Shown piece after piece: positions 1-10,200 of a DNA stretch of 64,000 bases (positions within the stretch are counted from its first letter, which is position 1; each line of letters starts with the position of its first letter). The stretch comes from Pseudomonas entomophila. GTDB lineage: Bacteria; Pseudomonadota; Gammaproteobacteria; Pseudomonadales; Pseudomonadaceae. The stretch is from assembly GCF_029193575.1 (NCBI RefSeq), contig NZ_JARGCS010000016.1:1-64000 (forward strand), in the 5' to 3' direction. Made by a program: the position numbers and the translations under genes. Under the pieces are notes generated by a model that was not told the DNA's origin, did no database searches, and saw only the letters and a program-made list of their open reading frames with translations.

Positions 1-1397
1 AGGTCGAACTGGCCAGCCGCGCCACCGTGCAGCAGGCCATCGACTCGGCCAAGGCGGCGTTCCCGGCCTGGCGCAACACCCCACCGGCCAAGCGCGCGCA
101 AGTGATGTTCCGCTTCAAGCAGTTGCTGGAGCAGAACGAAGCGAAGATCGCGCAGATGATCAGCGAGGAGCACGGCAAGACGCTCGAAGACGCCGCCGGC
201 GAGCTGAAGCGCGGCATCGAGAACGTCGAGTTCGCCTGCGCCGCGCCGGAAGTGTTGAAGGGCGAGTACAGCCGCAACGTTGGCCCGAACATCGATGCCT
301 GGTCGGACTTCCAGCCGCTGGGCGTGGTGGCGGGTATCACCCCGTTCAACTTCCCGGCGATGGTGCCGCTGTGGATGTACCCGCTGGCGATTGCCTGCGG
401 TAACGCATTCATCCTCAAGCCGTCGGAGCGTGACCCGAGCTCGACGCTGTTCATCGCCCAGCTGCTGCACGACGCGGGCTTGCCGAAGGGCATCCTGAAC
501 GTGGTGCACGGCGACAAGGAAGCGGTGGATGCGCTGATCGAAGCGCCGGAAGTGAAGGCCCTGAGCTTCGTGGGCTCGACCCCGATCGCCGAGTACATCT
601 ACGCCGAAGGCACCAAGCGCGGCAAGCGCGTGCAGGCCTTGGGTGGCGCGAAGAACCACGCGGTGCTGATGCCGGATGCCGACCTGGACAACGCGGTCAG
701 CGCGCTGATGGGCGCGGCCTACGGTTCGTGCGGCGAGCGCTGCATGGCGATTTCGGTGGCGGTGTGCGTGGGCGACCAGGTGGCCGATGCGCTGATCGCC
801 AAGCTGGAGCCGCAGATCAAGGCGCTGAAGATCGGTGCCGGCACCTCGTGCGGGCTGGACATGGGCCCGCTGGTGACGGCGGCGGCGCGTGACAAGGTGC
901 TCGGTTATATCGACGACGGCGTGGCGGCGGGCGCGCAGCTGGTGGTCGATGGCCGTGGTTTCCGTGTGCCGGGCAATGAGGATGGTTACTTCGTCGGCGG
1001 CACGCTGTTCGACCGGGTGACGCCGGAGATGCGCATCTACAAGGAAGAGATCTTCGGCCCGGTGCTGTGCGTGGTGCGGGTGAACAGCCTGGAAGCGGCG
1101 ATGCAGCTGATCAACGACCACGAGTACGGCAACGGCACGTGCATCTTCACCCGTGACGGTGAAGCGGCGCGGTTGTTCTGCGACGAGATCGAGGTGGGCA
1201 TGGTGGGTGTGAACGTGCCGCTGCCGGTGCCGGTGAGCTACCACAGCTTCGGTGGCTGGAAGCGTTCGCTGTTCGGTGACCTGCATGCGTATGGGCCGGA
1301 TGGTGTGCGGTTCTACACCCGGCGCAAGGCGATCACCCAGCGCTGGCCGCGGCGGGCCAGCCATGAAGCGTCGCAGTTCGCGTTTCCCAGCCTCTGA
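1..1397 (+). CDS. mmsA: Methylmalonate-semialdehyde dehydrogenase, 5' truncated by the window edge
   Basis: CoA-acylating aldehyde dehydrogenase that converts methylmalonate semialdehyde to propionyl-CoA in valine and myo-inositol catabolism; cytosolic. The frame is open from base 3, so the start lies outside the window; the first visible methionine-type codon (GTG at 27) is internal to the N-terminal region. Visible family marks are the ITPFNFPAM segment, the KPSERDPS nucleotide-binding segment and the GERCMA motif whose Cys (bases 741-743) is the catalytic nucleophile. The C-terminus FAFPSL is complete. In Pseudomonas it is normally partnered with mmsB, which is not seen downstream; a REP sequence follows the stop. 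Confidence 0.93.
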   Translation, partial: VELASRATVQQAIDSAKAAFPAWRNTPPAKRAQVMFRFKQLLEQNEAKIAQMISEEHGKTLEDAAGELKRGIENVEFACAAPEVLKGEYSRNVGPNIDAWSDFQPLGVVAGITPFNFPAMVPLWMYPLAIACGNAFILKPSERDPSSTLFIAQLLHDAGLPKGILNVVHGDKEAVDALIEAPEVKALSFVGSTPIAEYIYAEGTKRGKRVQALGGAKNHAVLMPDADLDNAVSALMGAAYGSCGERCMAISVAVCVGDQVADALIAKLEPQIKALKIGAGTSCGLDMGPLVTAAARDKVLGYIDDGVAAGAQLVVDGRGFRVPGNEDGYFVGGTLFDRVTPEMRIYKEEIFGPVLCVVRVNSLEAAMQLINDHEYGNGTCIFTRDGEAARLFCDEIEVGMVGVNVPLPVPVSYHSFGGWKRSLFGDLHAYGPDGVRFYTRRKAITQRWPRRASHEASQFAFPSL

Positions 1398-1420
1398 TGC
1401 TGCTTAGTCTGTGCCGGCCT

Positions 1421-1443
1421 CATCGCGGGGCAAGCCCGCTCCA
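1421..1443. repeat. REP element, single copy
   Basis: CATCGCGGGGCAAGCCCGCT-type sequence of the Pseudomonas putida REP family, lying between the convergent 3' ends of mmsA and the glycosyltransferase gene. It recurs, alone or as inverted pairs, at many gene junctions in this window. Confidence 0.8.
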
Positions 1444-1467
1444 GGAGATGTGGGCCGGCACGGACGC

Positions 1468-3309
1468 CTACGGCCTTTGGCCCAACAACGCCAACAGGTG
1501 CTCGGCGAAAATCTCCGGCCGCCCCTCGAACAACCGTTGCAACGGCCGCCCATCCCCCAGGTGCGCGTACAACGGCGCCCGCGCCCGGTAATCCCCGGCC
1601 ATCCGCACTGCCGCCTCCACGTACGCCTCGACCGTTCCGGCGATGCTCCAATCCGGCAACCCTGCCCGGCGAAACAACCCCTCGTCGATATGCTCGAACA
1701 CCTCCGGCCCGCTCTTGCACACCCCTGGCAAGCCCAGGGTGAAGGCGTCGATGATGCCGTTGGTGTTGCCGAACGGGAACGGGCTCAGGAACAGGTCGCA
1801 ACGCCCGAAGGTGTCGAGGTACTGCGGGTACGGCTGGTGCGGGTGCACCACGGCATCGCCCAGGTAGCGCTGGATCAAGCGCTGCAGCTGCGGGTACAGC
1901 AACCCCTGGGCCTGGCCCACCAGGAAGTGGAAGCGCACCCGCCGCCCATGGCGCGCCAGCGTGCGTTCGGCGACCTGCTGGCAGGCGCGCAGGAAGCCCG
2001 GGTTGAGCTTCATGGTGGTGGCGGCCACGGCGATGGCCACCTCTTCGCTGTCCACCCGCTCGCGTGGCGCGACCTGCACCTCGATGGCCGACGGGCGATA
2101 CGGCTGGCCGTCGCTGGGCAACAGCAGCAGCCGCTCGTCGAAGCAGGCCGGGTCGCCGACGAAATCCTCCTCGACGCTGACGTAGTCCACGTGCCGCGAA
2201 CCGGTGGTCGCCGGGTGCCCCAGCGCGGCCACCTGCAACGGCGCCAGGCGCAGGTTGGCGACGAACAGGGTCAGCGGGAACATGCCCACGCTGGGCATGT
2301 ACAGCACCTGCGGGCGCAGCTCCTCGGCCAACTGACGCACCTGGCGCACGCAGGCCAGCAGGTCGTTCGGCGCCTTGAGCTCGATGAAGCGGTCGAACAC
2401 CTGGCGGCCCAGCGCGTCGACATTGTTGGCGTAGCCGATGGCCCACAGTTCGAAGTGCTGGCGCGCCGCTTCCAGGGTGCGCGAGTGGGTGCGGTAGATC
2501 GAATGAGCGCCAGAGAACCACTCCAGCACCACCAGCATGCGCGGCTTGCCGCTGCGCGTGCGCGGTATGGCCGGCAGCGAGGCGATGCCCTCGGCGGCCA
2601 GCTTGCGCTCCACCAGCCGGCACAGCGAGCGCTTGATGCGGTGGCGCTGGGGCAGGTCGGCGTAGCTGCAATGCATATATACGTCATGGATGATCGCCAC
2701 CGGCAGTTGGTCGAGGCTGTCCAGCGCATCCAGGCGTTCCGGCAGCCAGGCCAGTAGCGCCTCGCGTTTGGAGTGCGCGGCGGGGGTGCCGAGAAAGCGC
2801 GGCGACAGCAGCGCCATGAACAGCGCCAGGGCCAGCGGCGGGTTCTGTTGCCAGAGCAGCTCCACGTCCAGCGGCAGCTGCGATTCGGCGGAGTAGAGGA
2901 TGCAGAACTTCACCAACTGCCACGGCGCCACCTCGAAGCGCTGGCTGTCCTGCCCGTGCAGGTTGAGCGCGCGCAGGATATGGTCGGCGTTGATGAACGA
3001 ACTGGCGGCGAACAGCGCCGACAGCCAGCGCTGGAAGTTGATCAACTGCTCGAAGCCGCTGGGGCTGATCTGGAACTCCGGGTCGCTGAACAGCGCGCTG
3101 ATCGCGCAGGTCAGGCGCGTCAACACGTGCGCTTCGAGCTCCGCGGCCGGCACGGCGGGCGACACCGACAGCACGAACTCGCCGGACAGGCGGCCATAGT
3201 GGCGGTCGATGATCAGCAACAGGCGAATCAACTCGCGCGCCGCTTCCTCGTGCTGGCGGGCGTAGCAGAGCTGTTCGAAGTGCTCCAGGGAAAACGGCGC
3301 TTGGGTCAT
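1468..3309 (-). CDS. HMW1C-like cytoplasmic N-glycosyltransferase
   Basis: Predicted GT41-type enzyme that transfers hexoses from UDP-sugar donors to asparagines of the neighbouring adhesin before its secretion. The C-terminal GT-B half carries the family signature around residues 509-545: SPFPFGNTNGIIDAF, then CKSGPEVFEHIDEGLFRR, very close to HMW1C of Haemophilus and its Actinobacillus homologue. The N-terminal half (about 1-240) is helical, as in that family. At 613 residues it is full length. There is no signal peptide or membrane segment. It is the last gene of a four-gene minus-strand series, 94 bases after the adhesin, with a REP copy in the gap. The family assignment is strong; donor sugar and sites are inferred. 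Confidence 0.88.
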   Translation of the reverse strand: MTQAPFSLEHFEQLCYARQHEEAARELIRLLLIIDRHYGRLSGEFVLSVSPAVPAAELEAHVLTRLTCAISALFSDPEFQISPSGFEQLINFQRWLSALFAASSFINADHILRALNLHGQDSQRFEVAPWQLVKFCILYSAESQLPLDVELLWQQNPPLALALFMALLSPRFLGTPAAHSKREALLAWLPERLDALDSLDQLPVAIIHDVYMHCSYADLPQRHRIKRSLCRLVERKLAAEGIASLPAIPRTRSGKPRMLVVLEWFSGAHSIYRTHSRTLEAARQHFELWAIGYANNVDALGRQVFDRFIELKAPNDLLACVRQVRQLAEELRPQVLYMPSVGMFPLTLFVANLRLAPLQVAALGHPATTGSRHVDYVSVEEDFVGDPACFDERLLLLPSDGQPYRPSAIEVQVAPRERVDSEEVAIAVAATTMKLNPGFLRACQQVAERTLARHGRRVRFHFLVGQAQGLLYPQLQRLIQRYLGDAVVHPHQPYPQYLDTFGRCDLFLSPFPFGNTNGIIDAFTLGLPGVCKSGPEVFEHIDEGLFRRAGLPDWSIAGTVEAYVEAAVRMAGDYRARAPLYAHLGDGRPLQRLFEGRPEIFAEHLLALLGQRP

Positions 3310-3360
3310 GGCGGCCTCGTGGGTGTCGTTGTGTCAGCGCCAGCGGCGCGGTCCCTGTAG

Positions 3361-3386
3361 GCGCGGGCTTGCCCCGCGATGAGGCC
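3361..3386. repeat. REP element, single copy
   Basis: GCGGGCTTGCCCCGCGATGA sequence, inverted relative to the copy at 1421, in the gap between the adhesin and glycosyltransferase genes. Inside a likely operon it could act on mRNA stability or attenuate the last gene. Confidence 0.75.
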
Positions 3387-3403
3387 GGCGCTGTGCTTGG
3401 GCC

Positions 3404-6400
3404 TCAGTCATCCCCGGCAGTGTCGCCGAGCAGGGCCAGGTCCAGCTGCAGCGCGTCGATGAACGGTTGCAGCGGGGTCTGTCGGTAGTCCGGGTACAGC
3501 ACCTGGCTCCAGCTCGACTGGCTGACCTGACGCTGCTGGTAGCCACGCGGCGCCTCATTGGCCCGTGGCAGCAGGCTCGGGTCGACCTGCCCGCCCAAAC
3601 GCAGCACCACGGCGCCGCCCTGGGTGCTCAACTGCGTGCTGTCGCTGCCGTGCGCCACGTGGCTGCCGCTGGCCGAATCGGCGTCGATCAGCAGGATGCC
3701 GTCCTCGGTCGCCAGGCGGTTGTTGCCGCTGACGAAGTTCAGCGCCGGGCCGCTGTCGCTGCGGGCGGTGAGGGTGAGGTTGCCGGCGCCGCTGGCGGCC
3801 AGGCTGTTCACCCCGCTGCCGGAACCGTTGAAGGTGATGCCGGCGGCACCGTTGTTGCCCGTGCCGCTCAGCTGGATGTCGCCACCGGCCGATTGCAGCG
3901 TCACCCCGTTGCTGCCGCTGCGCAGGAAGAGGCCGTTGGCGTCCGGCCCGCCATCGCTCACGCCGGTCAGGCGGAGGCTGCCGCCCTGGGTGGCGAGGGT
4001 CACCGAGCTGCTCGCGCTGGAGGGGTAGAAGTGGATGCCGTTGCCGCGCTCGGAGTAGCCGTTGAGGTTGATCGAACCGCTGCCGGTGGCGCGCAGTTCG
4101 GTTTGCCCGGTGAGCATGCTGATGCCATGGGCGCCGACCGCGCGGCCATCGAGGCTGAGGGTGCCGTGCTCGACGCTGAGGCGGTTGATGCCGCTGCCGT
4201 AGAAATCGATCGCATCGCCCGCGGCGGTGGCGCGCCCGACCAGGCTGACGTTGCCGTTGCCGGTGGTCTGGATGAGGTTGGTCACGCCGAGCAGGGCGAT
4301 GCCGTGGTCCAGCTCGGCGGCATTGGGCGAGTGGAAGTGGCCGTCGAGCAGAATGTCGCCGCCTTGCGAGCTGATGCGGTTGGTCGAGGCGGTGCCGCTG
4401 CCGCCCAGGGCGATGGCGTCGGAGGTGCCGACCGAGTCGCCGCGCAGGGTGATGTCGCCGCTGCCGGTGCTGATGCCCACTCCCTGCGAGTTGCCGGTGG
4501 AGTTGAGGAAGATGCCGTAGCCGCCCCAACTGCCGGTGCTGGTGCCGGTGACCAGCACGTTGCCACTGTCGCTGGCCAGGTCGATGGCCGCGCCGCGCCC
4601 GGACGGCGCGAGGTCCACGCCGCGCCCGGAAATGCTGTGGCCTTCGAGGCTGAGGTTGCCGCTGCCGGTGGCCACGCGGATGTTCGAATAATCGCCGCTG
4701 GCGTCCATGAACAGCGCGCGGAACGAGCCGGAACCGGTGTTGACCACGCTGTTGTCGGCGCCCAGGCGCACGTCGCCCCGGCTGCTGGCGATGTCGATCC
4801 GCGAGCCGGGGCTGTTGGCGCTGCCGTTGCCCGAGGCCACCAGCGCCAGGGCCGGGGTGCTGCCGCCGGTGGTGTTGCCCTCGACGCGGATGTCGCCGTC
4901 GCTGCTCAGGTTGATCGAGGCGCTGGCGCCCGTGACGTTGAGCACGGTGCCATAGCTGGCGCCGCTGTCGCCGCCGAGCACGATGCGCCCGCCGTCGCTG
5001 CCACGCAGGTTCACCGCGCCAGTGCCGGAGGCCGCCAGGTAGGTGCCGCGGCTGCTGGCGCTGCGGCCCTTGACGGTGAGCGTGCCGCTGCCGACCGAGA
5101 GGGTCTGGGTCGAGCCGCTGGCGGTGGAGCACACCAGCACGCCGAAGCCGCTGGCGGCGTTGCCGCTCAGGGTGACGTTGCCGGCGCCGCGCGCGGCGAT
5201 GGTGTTGCTGGTGCTGAACAGCCGCGCGCCGTTGCCGCCGCCGAGGTTGTCGGCGCTGATGGCAATGGCGCCTGCGCCTTCGGTGAGCAGGTTGCTGCCA
5301 CCGGTGAGGATGAACGCATCGCCCGTGCCGGTGGCGCTGGCTTGCAGGGCGACGATGTCGATGTTGCCGCCACCGGCGTCGAGGGTGCTGCCGGAGATGT
5401 TCACCGCCGTGGCCGTGGCGCCTGGGGCCAGGTCTGCCGAGGTGGCGCCACGGATGCTGATGTCGCCGCCATTGGTGGTGATGCGCGTGCCGTTGCTGAT
5501 CGACACCCCGCTGCCGTTGCTGACGTTGGTGCTGGCGTAGCCGCTGCTGGGGTTGGCGGCGCTGCCGATAGTGAAGTCGCCGCCGTTGGTGCGGATGGTC
5601 GCGTTGTTCAGCGCCACCGAGCCGTTGCCGCTGTTGTTGAAGTTCGACAGCATCGACACGTTCAGGGTCTTGCCGTCGGCGTTGCTGATGCGCGTGCCGT
5701 TCATGTTGACGTTGCGGTGGGCGATCAGCGTCAGGCTGGCGTTGCCCTGGGCCTGGACGTTGTCGAGCACGTTGATGTCGCCCGAGGTGCCCGCGCCCGA
5801 AGAGGTCTGCACGATGATGTTGGCGCCTTCGCTGAGCGAGGCGTTGAGGGTGGCGGAACTGAGGTTGGAGCTGCGCCCGGCGTTGGGGGTGAACGGGCTG
5901 GCGCTGGAGGTGCCGTTGTTGGCGCCGCTGGTGATGTTGATGTTGTACGGGTCGAGCAGCCAGGTGCCGCCCTTGCCGGAGGCGGCGCTGAGGTCGACGC
6001 GGCCGGTGACGTCGAGCCTGTGCCCGGAGGTTTCCACCAACCCGCCCTGGCCGTGCTCGCCGCCGCCGATCACGCTGATCGCGCCTTCGAAGCGGGTGCT
6101 GTCGCGCGACCAGAGGATGACCTTGCCGCCATCGCCCTGGGCCAGCGCGTCCGCCTGGATGCGCGTGTTCTCGCCCACGTAGGTGGCGTTGGCCTGGTGC
6201 AGCGGGCCGCTGCCTTGGTAGTCGCCGCCCAGCAGCACGGTGCCGCCGCCGTTGCTGCCGGAGGCGTCGATGCGCGCCTGGTCGAACAGGCCGACGTATT
6301 CGCCGGTCAGGGTCACCGCGCCGCCACGCTCGCCCGCGCCGCGGCCCGACACGTCGAGCGTGCCGCTGCTGGCCACCACGCCGCTGTCGCCGCCATCGAG

Positions 6401-7234
6401 CACGATGCGGCCATTGCGCTGTTGCAGGCTGCGCGCCTCGATCACCCCGGCGTTGTTGACCACGCTGCCGAGCATGGCGTCGTTGGCCCGCGCGCTCATC
6501 AGCACGGCGCCGCCGTCGGCCTGGATCAGCCCATGGTTGGCGACGCTGGCGCCCAAGGCCGCCTGGTCGACCTGCATGTTGATCAGGCCATCGCCATGGT
6601 AGTCGAGGGTGACGGCCTCGCCGCCGCCGAGCACCACCGAGCCCATCCTTGCGACGACCGTGCCTTCGTTGCGCACTTGGCCGCCGAGCAGGGCGATGCT
6701 GCCGCCGTCGGCGGCGCGCAGGGTGCCGTGGTTGATCACCGCCGCGTCGCCCTTGCCGGCGAAGCGCAGGCGCCCGGCCTTGAAGTCGTCGTCGGCGATG
6801 TCCAGGGTGCTCGCCACCAGGCCGCCGACGTTGACCGCCGCGCCCTGGCCGAACAGCACGCCGCTGGGGTTGATCAGGTACACCTGGCCGTTGGCGTTGA
6901 GCTGGCCGAGGATCTGCGAGGCGTCGCTGGCGGTCACCCGGTTCAGCGCCACCGCTGCGGCATTGGGTTGGTGGAAGTTGACCTGGGCGTCGCGGCCGAT
7001 GTTGAAGCGCTCCCAGGTGGCGATCAGTTGCTGGCTGTTCTGGGTGATGTCCATGACGTTGCCGACTTGGCTGATGCTGCCGGCGCCAGCGCTGATCTGG
7101 CCGTTGCTCGGCAGGGCGCCAGCGTCCAGGGCCAGGGCCGGCAGCGGCAGCAGGCCTTGCACCGCGCACAGGATGGCGTAGCTGAGGGGCTTGAGCGCGG
7201 GGTGGCGGTCACGCCGGGAAGGGCTGTGGTTCAC
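3404..7234 (-). CDS. TpsA exoprotein, HMW1A/filamentous-haemagglutinin-like adhesin
   Basis: Large secreted beta-helical protein (1276 aa) exported by the adjacent TpsB. A cleavable signal peptide ends near residue 36 (LPALALDAG). Residues 37-300 form a TPS secretion domain with the hallmark INPSGVLFGQGA at 121-132. From about 440 onward the sequence is Gly/Ser/Asn-rich imperfect repeats such as SGSGNVSL and GDIxLxG, typical of a right-handed beta helix. About two dozen Asn-X-Ser/Thr sequons occur there and essentially none in the TPS domain. Start is GTG at 7234 with an AGGAG site lying inside the end of the upstream TpsB gene, so the two are coupled. The C-terminus (about the last 60 residues) is non-repetitive. 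A role in attachment is inferred. Confidence 0.88.
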   Translation of the reverse strand: MNHSPSRRDRHPALKPLSYAILCAVQGLLPLPALALDAGALPSNGQISAGAGSISQVGNVMDITQNSQQLIATWERFNIGRDAQVNFHQPNAAAVALNRVTASDASQILGQLNANGQVYLINPSGVLFGQGAAVNVGGLVASTLDIADDDFKAGRLRFAGKGDAAVINHGTLRAADGGSIALLGGQVRNEGTVVARMGSVVLGGGEAVTLDYHGDGLINMQVDQAALGASVANHGLIQADGGAVLMSARANDAMLGSVVNNAGVIEARSLQQRNGRIVLDGGDSGVVASSGTLDVSGRGAGERGGAVTLTGEYVGLFDQARIDASGSNGGGTVLLGGDYQGSGPLHQANATYVGENTRIQADALAQGDGGKVILWSRDSTRFEGAISVIGGGEHGQGGLVETSGHRLDVTGRVDLSAASGKGGTWLLDPYNINITSGANNGTSSASPFTPNAGRSSNLSSATLNASLSEGANIIVQTSSGAGTSGDINVLDNVQAQGNASLTLIAHRNVNMNGTRISNADGKTLNVSMLSNFNNSGNGSVALNNATIRTNGGDFTIGSAANPSSGYASTNVSNGSGVSISNGTRITTNGGDISIRGATSADLAPGATATAVNISGSTLDAGGGNIDIVALQASATGTGDAFILTGGSNLLTEGAGAIAISADNLGGGNGARLFSTSNTIAARGAGNVTLSGNAASGFGVLVCSTASGSTQTLSVGSGTLTVKGRSASSRGTYLAASGTGAVNLRGSDGGRIVLGGDSGASYGTVLNVTGASASINLSSDGDIRVEGNTTGGSTPALALVASGNGSANSPGSRIDIASSRGDVRLGADNSVVNTGSGSFRALFMDASGDYSNIRVATGSGNLSLEGHSISGRGVDLAPSGRGAAIDLASDSGNVLVTGTSTGSWGGYGIFLNSTGNSQGVGISTGSGDITLRGDSVGTSDAIALGGSGTASTNRISSQGGDILLDGHFHSPNAAELDHGIALLGVTNLIQTTGNGNVSLVGRATAAGDAIDFYGSGINRLSVEHGTLSLDGRAVGAHGISMLTGQTELRATGSGSINLNGYSERGNGIHFYPSSASSSVTLATQGGSLRLTGVSDGGPDANGLFLRSGSNGVTLQSAGGDIQLSGTGNNGAAGITFNGSGSGVNSLAASGAGNLTLTARSDSGPALNFVSGNNRLATEDGILLIDADSASGSHVAHGSDSTQLSTQGGAVVLRLGGQVDPSLLPRANEAPRGYQQRQVSQSSWSQVLYPDYRQTPLQPFIDALQLDLALLGDTAGDD

Positions 7235-7246
7235 GGTCGTCTCTCC

Positions 7247-10200
7247 TCAGAACGAATAGTTGATGCCAGTGCCGATGGCGTTGATCGTGGTGCCCACGCC
7301 CGGCGAGTAGCCGCTGGCGGCGAAGGCGCCGACCACGGCGAAGTTGTAGTTGGCCAGCGCTTCGTTTTTCAGCAGCACGTAGTGGGCGAACACTTCGGTG
7401 TTGCGGTTGAAGCGGTAGCCCACGCCCAGGGCGTACTGGCGCGCGCCCATGCCTTGGGTGTCGCAGGCGAAGCCGGCGGCCGAGACCATCTTGCACTCGC
7501 CGGCCAGGGCGCGGCCGTAGCTGGCGCGCAGGCGCCAGGCGCCGAGGCGGTGGGTGACGCCGAGCAGGTAGGCGCGGCGGCTGTACTCGGAGAGGTCGCT
7601 GGAGCTGAGGCTGTTGTTGATCACGCCGTCTTCGGCGTAGTGCAGTTCATCGGCGATCAGCGACAGCTCGGTGTCGCCGAGCTGGTAGCCCAGGCCCAGG
7701 CGGTAGCTGTAGTCGCTCGACGAGGTGCCGTCGGTGACATGGGTGTTGCTGCCCACGCCACGGGCGTTGCGGCCCAGGCTGGCGATGCCGAAATAGTCGA
7801 CGTGGCGCTCGGCGGCGGCCACGGCGGTGAAGCCGCCGTTCTTGTAGGTCAGGCTAGCGCCATAGATATAGCCGTTGCCGACGTCTTCGGCGGCCTTCAT
7901 GCCGTTGTTGGAGTAGGCCAGCTTCAGGCTCAGGCCGTGCCACTCGGGCGACCACCAGGCGACCACGCCATTCTGCCGGCGGTTGAAGGCGGCATCGGAA
8001 TTCTCGCTGGTGTCGGCGGTGCCGGCTGGGCCGTTGACGTTGCTGGCAAGGCCGACGCTGAAGCCGGGCGAGCCGATGATGTTGTAGTAGGCGCCGGCGG
8101 TCTTGCCGGCGAACGGGTCGAGGTTGGTGGTGCTTTCCTTGAGCGGCATGTCCCAGTTTCCGTAGAGCAGGGTGCCGTAGCGGTCGTCGTCCAGGGCCAC
8201 GGCGGAGTTGCGCAGGCGCGTGTTGGGCGAGATCGACTTGGGCGCGCTCTGGTCGCCGTCGAGGGTGTAGTTGACCGAGATGCCGTACTCCAGCTGCCAG
8301 AGGATGCGCGAGGTGTCGGTCATCGGGATGCCCGCGCGGGCGCCGACGTAGGAGACGTTGTCGCGCGCCCGCCAGTAGCTGGACATGTTGCGCCCGTTCG
8401 GCGTGGCCAGGCGGGTCTGGTCGGCGGGGCCGGCGCGGGTGGCGTCGCGCCGGTCGATGTACTCGGGCACCAGGCCCAGTGAGCCGTAGAGGGTCAGCTC
8501 GGTGCTCTTGTCGCGGAAGTCCTCGCGGGTGCCGAGGTCCTTGGCCAGGCCTGCGAAGGCCTGCGGCGAGCCGCTGACCGACAGCCAGAAGCGCCGCGCG
8601 TCATGCTCGTCGCTGGTGGGCTGGTCGCCGTTGGAGAAGGCCACGCTGGCGTTCATCACCAGGTCGCGGTGGTAGACGTTCAGGCCCACGCCGTAGCCGT
8701 GGCGGCTGAGGCTGTTGTCGCTGTCGTCCCAGGGTTTTTTGTTGACCCGCACGCGGCCCGCGTCGGCGAACAGCGCGCCCTCGGCGATGGCGCCGTTGAA
8801 GCGGCCCAGGTACTTGCGCAGCTCCAGGCGGCCGAGCACGCCTTCGTCGCCCGCCGCCTCGCCGACGCCATAGGCGCGCACGCCGTTGGGCCCGCCGAGG
8901 GTGAATTTCTCCGAGCTGTCGAGGTTCTTGCCGGCCCACTGGCCGCTGATCGCGGCGTACAGCGAGAAGCCGCCGCCGAGGGCTTGCAGGCGGCTGAACG
9001 ACAGCGTGCCCTTGTGGTAGGTGCCGGCGGCCTCGGCGGTGAGGGCGTCGAGGGCTTCGTCGAGCGGTGTGCGCTTGTCGAGCCGGCCGATGCCGTAGCC
9101 GAGGCTCCAGCGGTTGCTGCCGGCCCAGCCGTCGCGCCAGTCGCCGTACAGGGTCAGGCCACGGAACACGGCGGCCTTGCGCACTTCGAAGGCGCCGGCG
9201 GCGTCCTCGAAACGGCGGTGCTCCTGGGCCAGGTTCAGGCCGATGTTGGCGTCGCGGCTGCGCAGCAGCGAGGCGTCGAGGAACAGCGCCGAGACCTGCG
9301 CGTTGCCCTCGGCGTCGGCGGTCTTCAGGCCCTTGCCGAGGGTGTAGTTCATCTCGGCGTAGCTGGCGCCGACGCTGACGCCGCTGGCGCCCAACGGCTG
9401 GCGCAGGCCGACGCCGCGAATCTCCAGGCCTTCGAAACTGTTCTGGGTGTTGAAGTACAGGCTCTCGCCGAAACCGAGGGCGTCGTTGAGGCTGACGTTG
9501 GTGCTGACCCGGCCGCTGCCGGTGTAGTAGTTGCCGTGGTTGTCGGCGCTGACACGGCCGGTGAAGGCGGTCATCTCGCTGAGCTTGAGCACGATGTCGG
9601 CGGCACCGGGGCTGCGCGACGGTTGCAGCACGGCGCGCACCGACACCCCGGCGATGTCCGACAGGCGCAGCAGCACGCGCTCCAGGTCCTGCTCGCGGAT
9701 CACGCTGCCGCGCGGCAGGGCGTCGATGAAGCGCTGCTGCATGGCGGCGTTCAGGCGCACGCCGGGCGCGGTTTCGGTGCGCACGTCGCCGACCTGGCCT
9801 TCGCGCACGTCGATGGCCACCACGCCGCCGTCGATCTCCTGCGGCGGCAGGTAGGCGCGGGCCACCAGGTAGCCACGGCTGCGGTACAGCGCGGTGATGC
9901 GCGCGGCGGCGGCGCGCAGGCCGGGCAGGTCGAGTTCCTGGCCGACGTCGGCTTGCAGGGCCTCTTGCAGGCGCGACGTGCTCAGTTCGCGGTTGCCGGT
10001 GAGTTGGAAGGCGCTGACCTTGAAGCGCACCGACGGGCCGGGCTGGGCCGCATCCGCCTGGCGCTCATCGCCCGGGGCTTCGATGCGCACGCTGCCGCGC
10101 GGTGCTTGTTGCGGTTGCTGGGCCGGGCGCAGGCTGTCGCGGTTGCTGTCGAACAGGGTGCCGGCATTGGGCAGTGGCTCGGCCTGGGCGGGGCTGGCCA

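Noticed and set aside
3467..8482. Open plus-strand frame of 1671 codons opposite the exoprotein and transporter genes
   Set aside because: It is the antisense of Gly/Ser/Asn-rich repeats in GC-rich DNA; its Ala/Val/Gly/His-rich translation has no domain, and the minus-strand genes are well supported.
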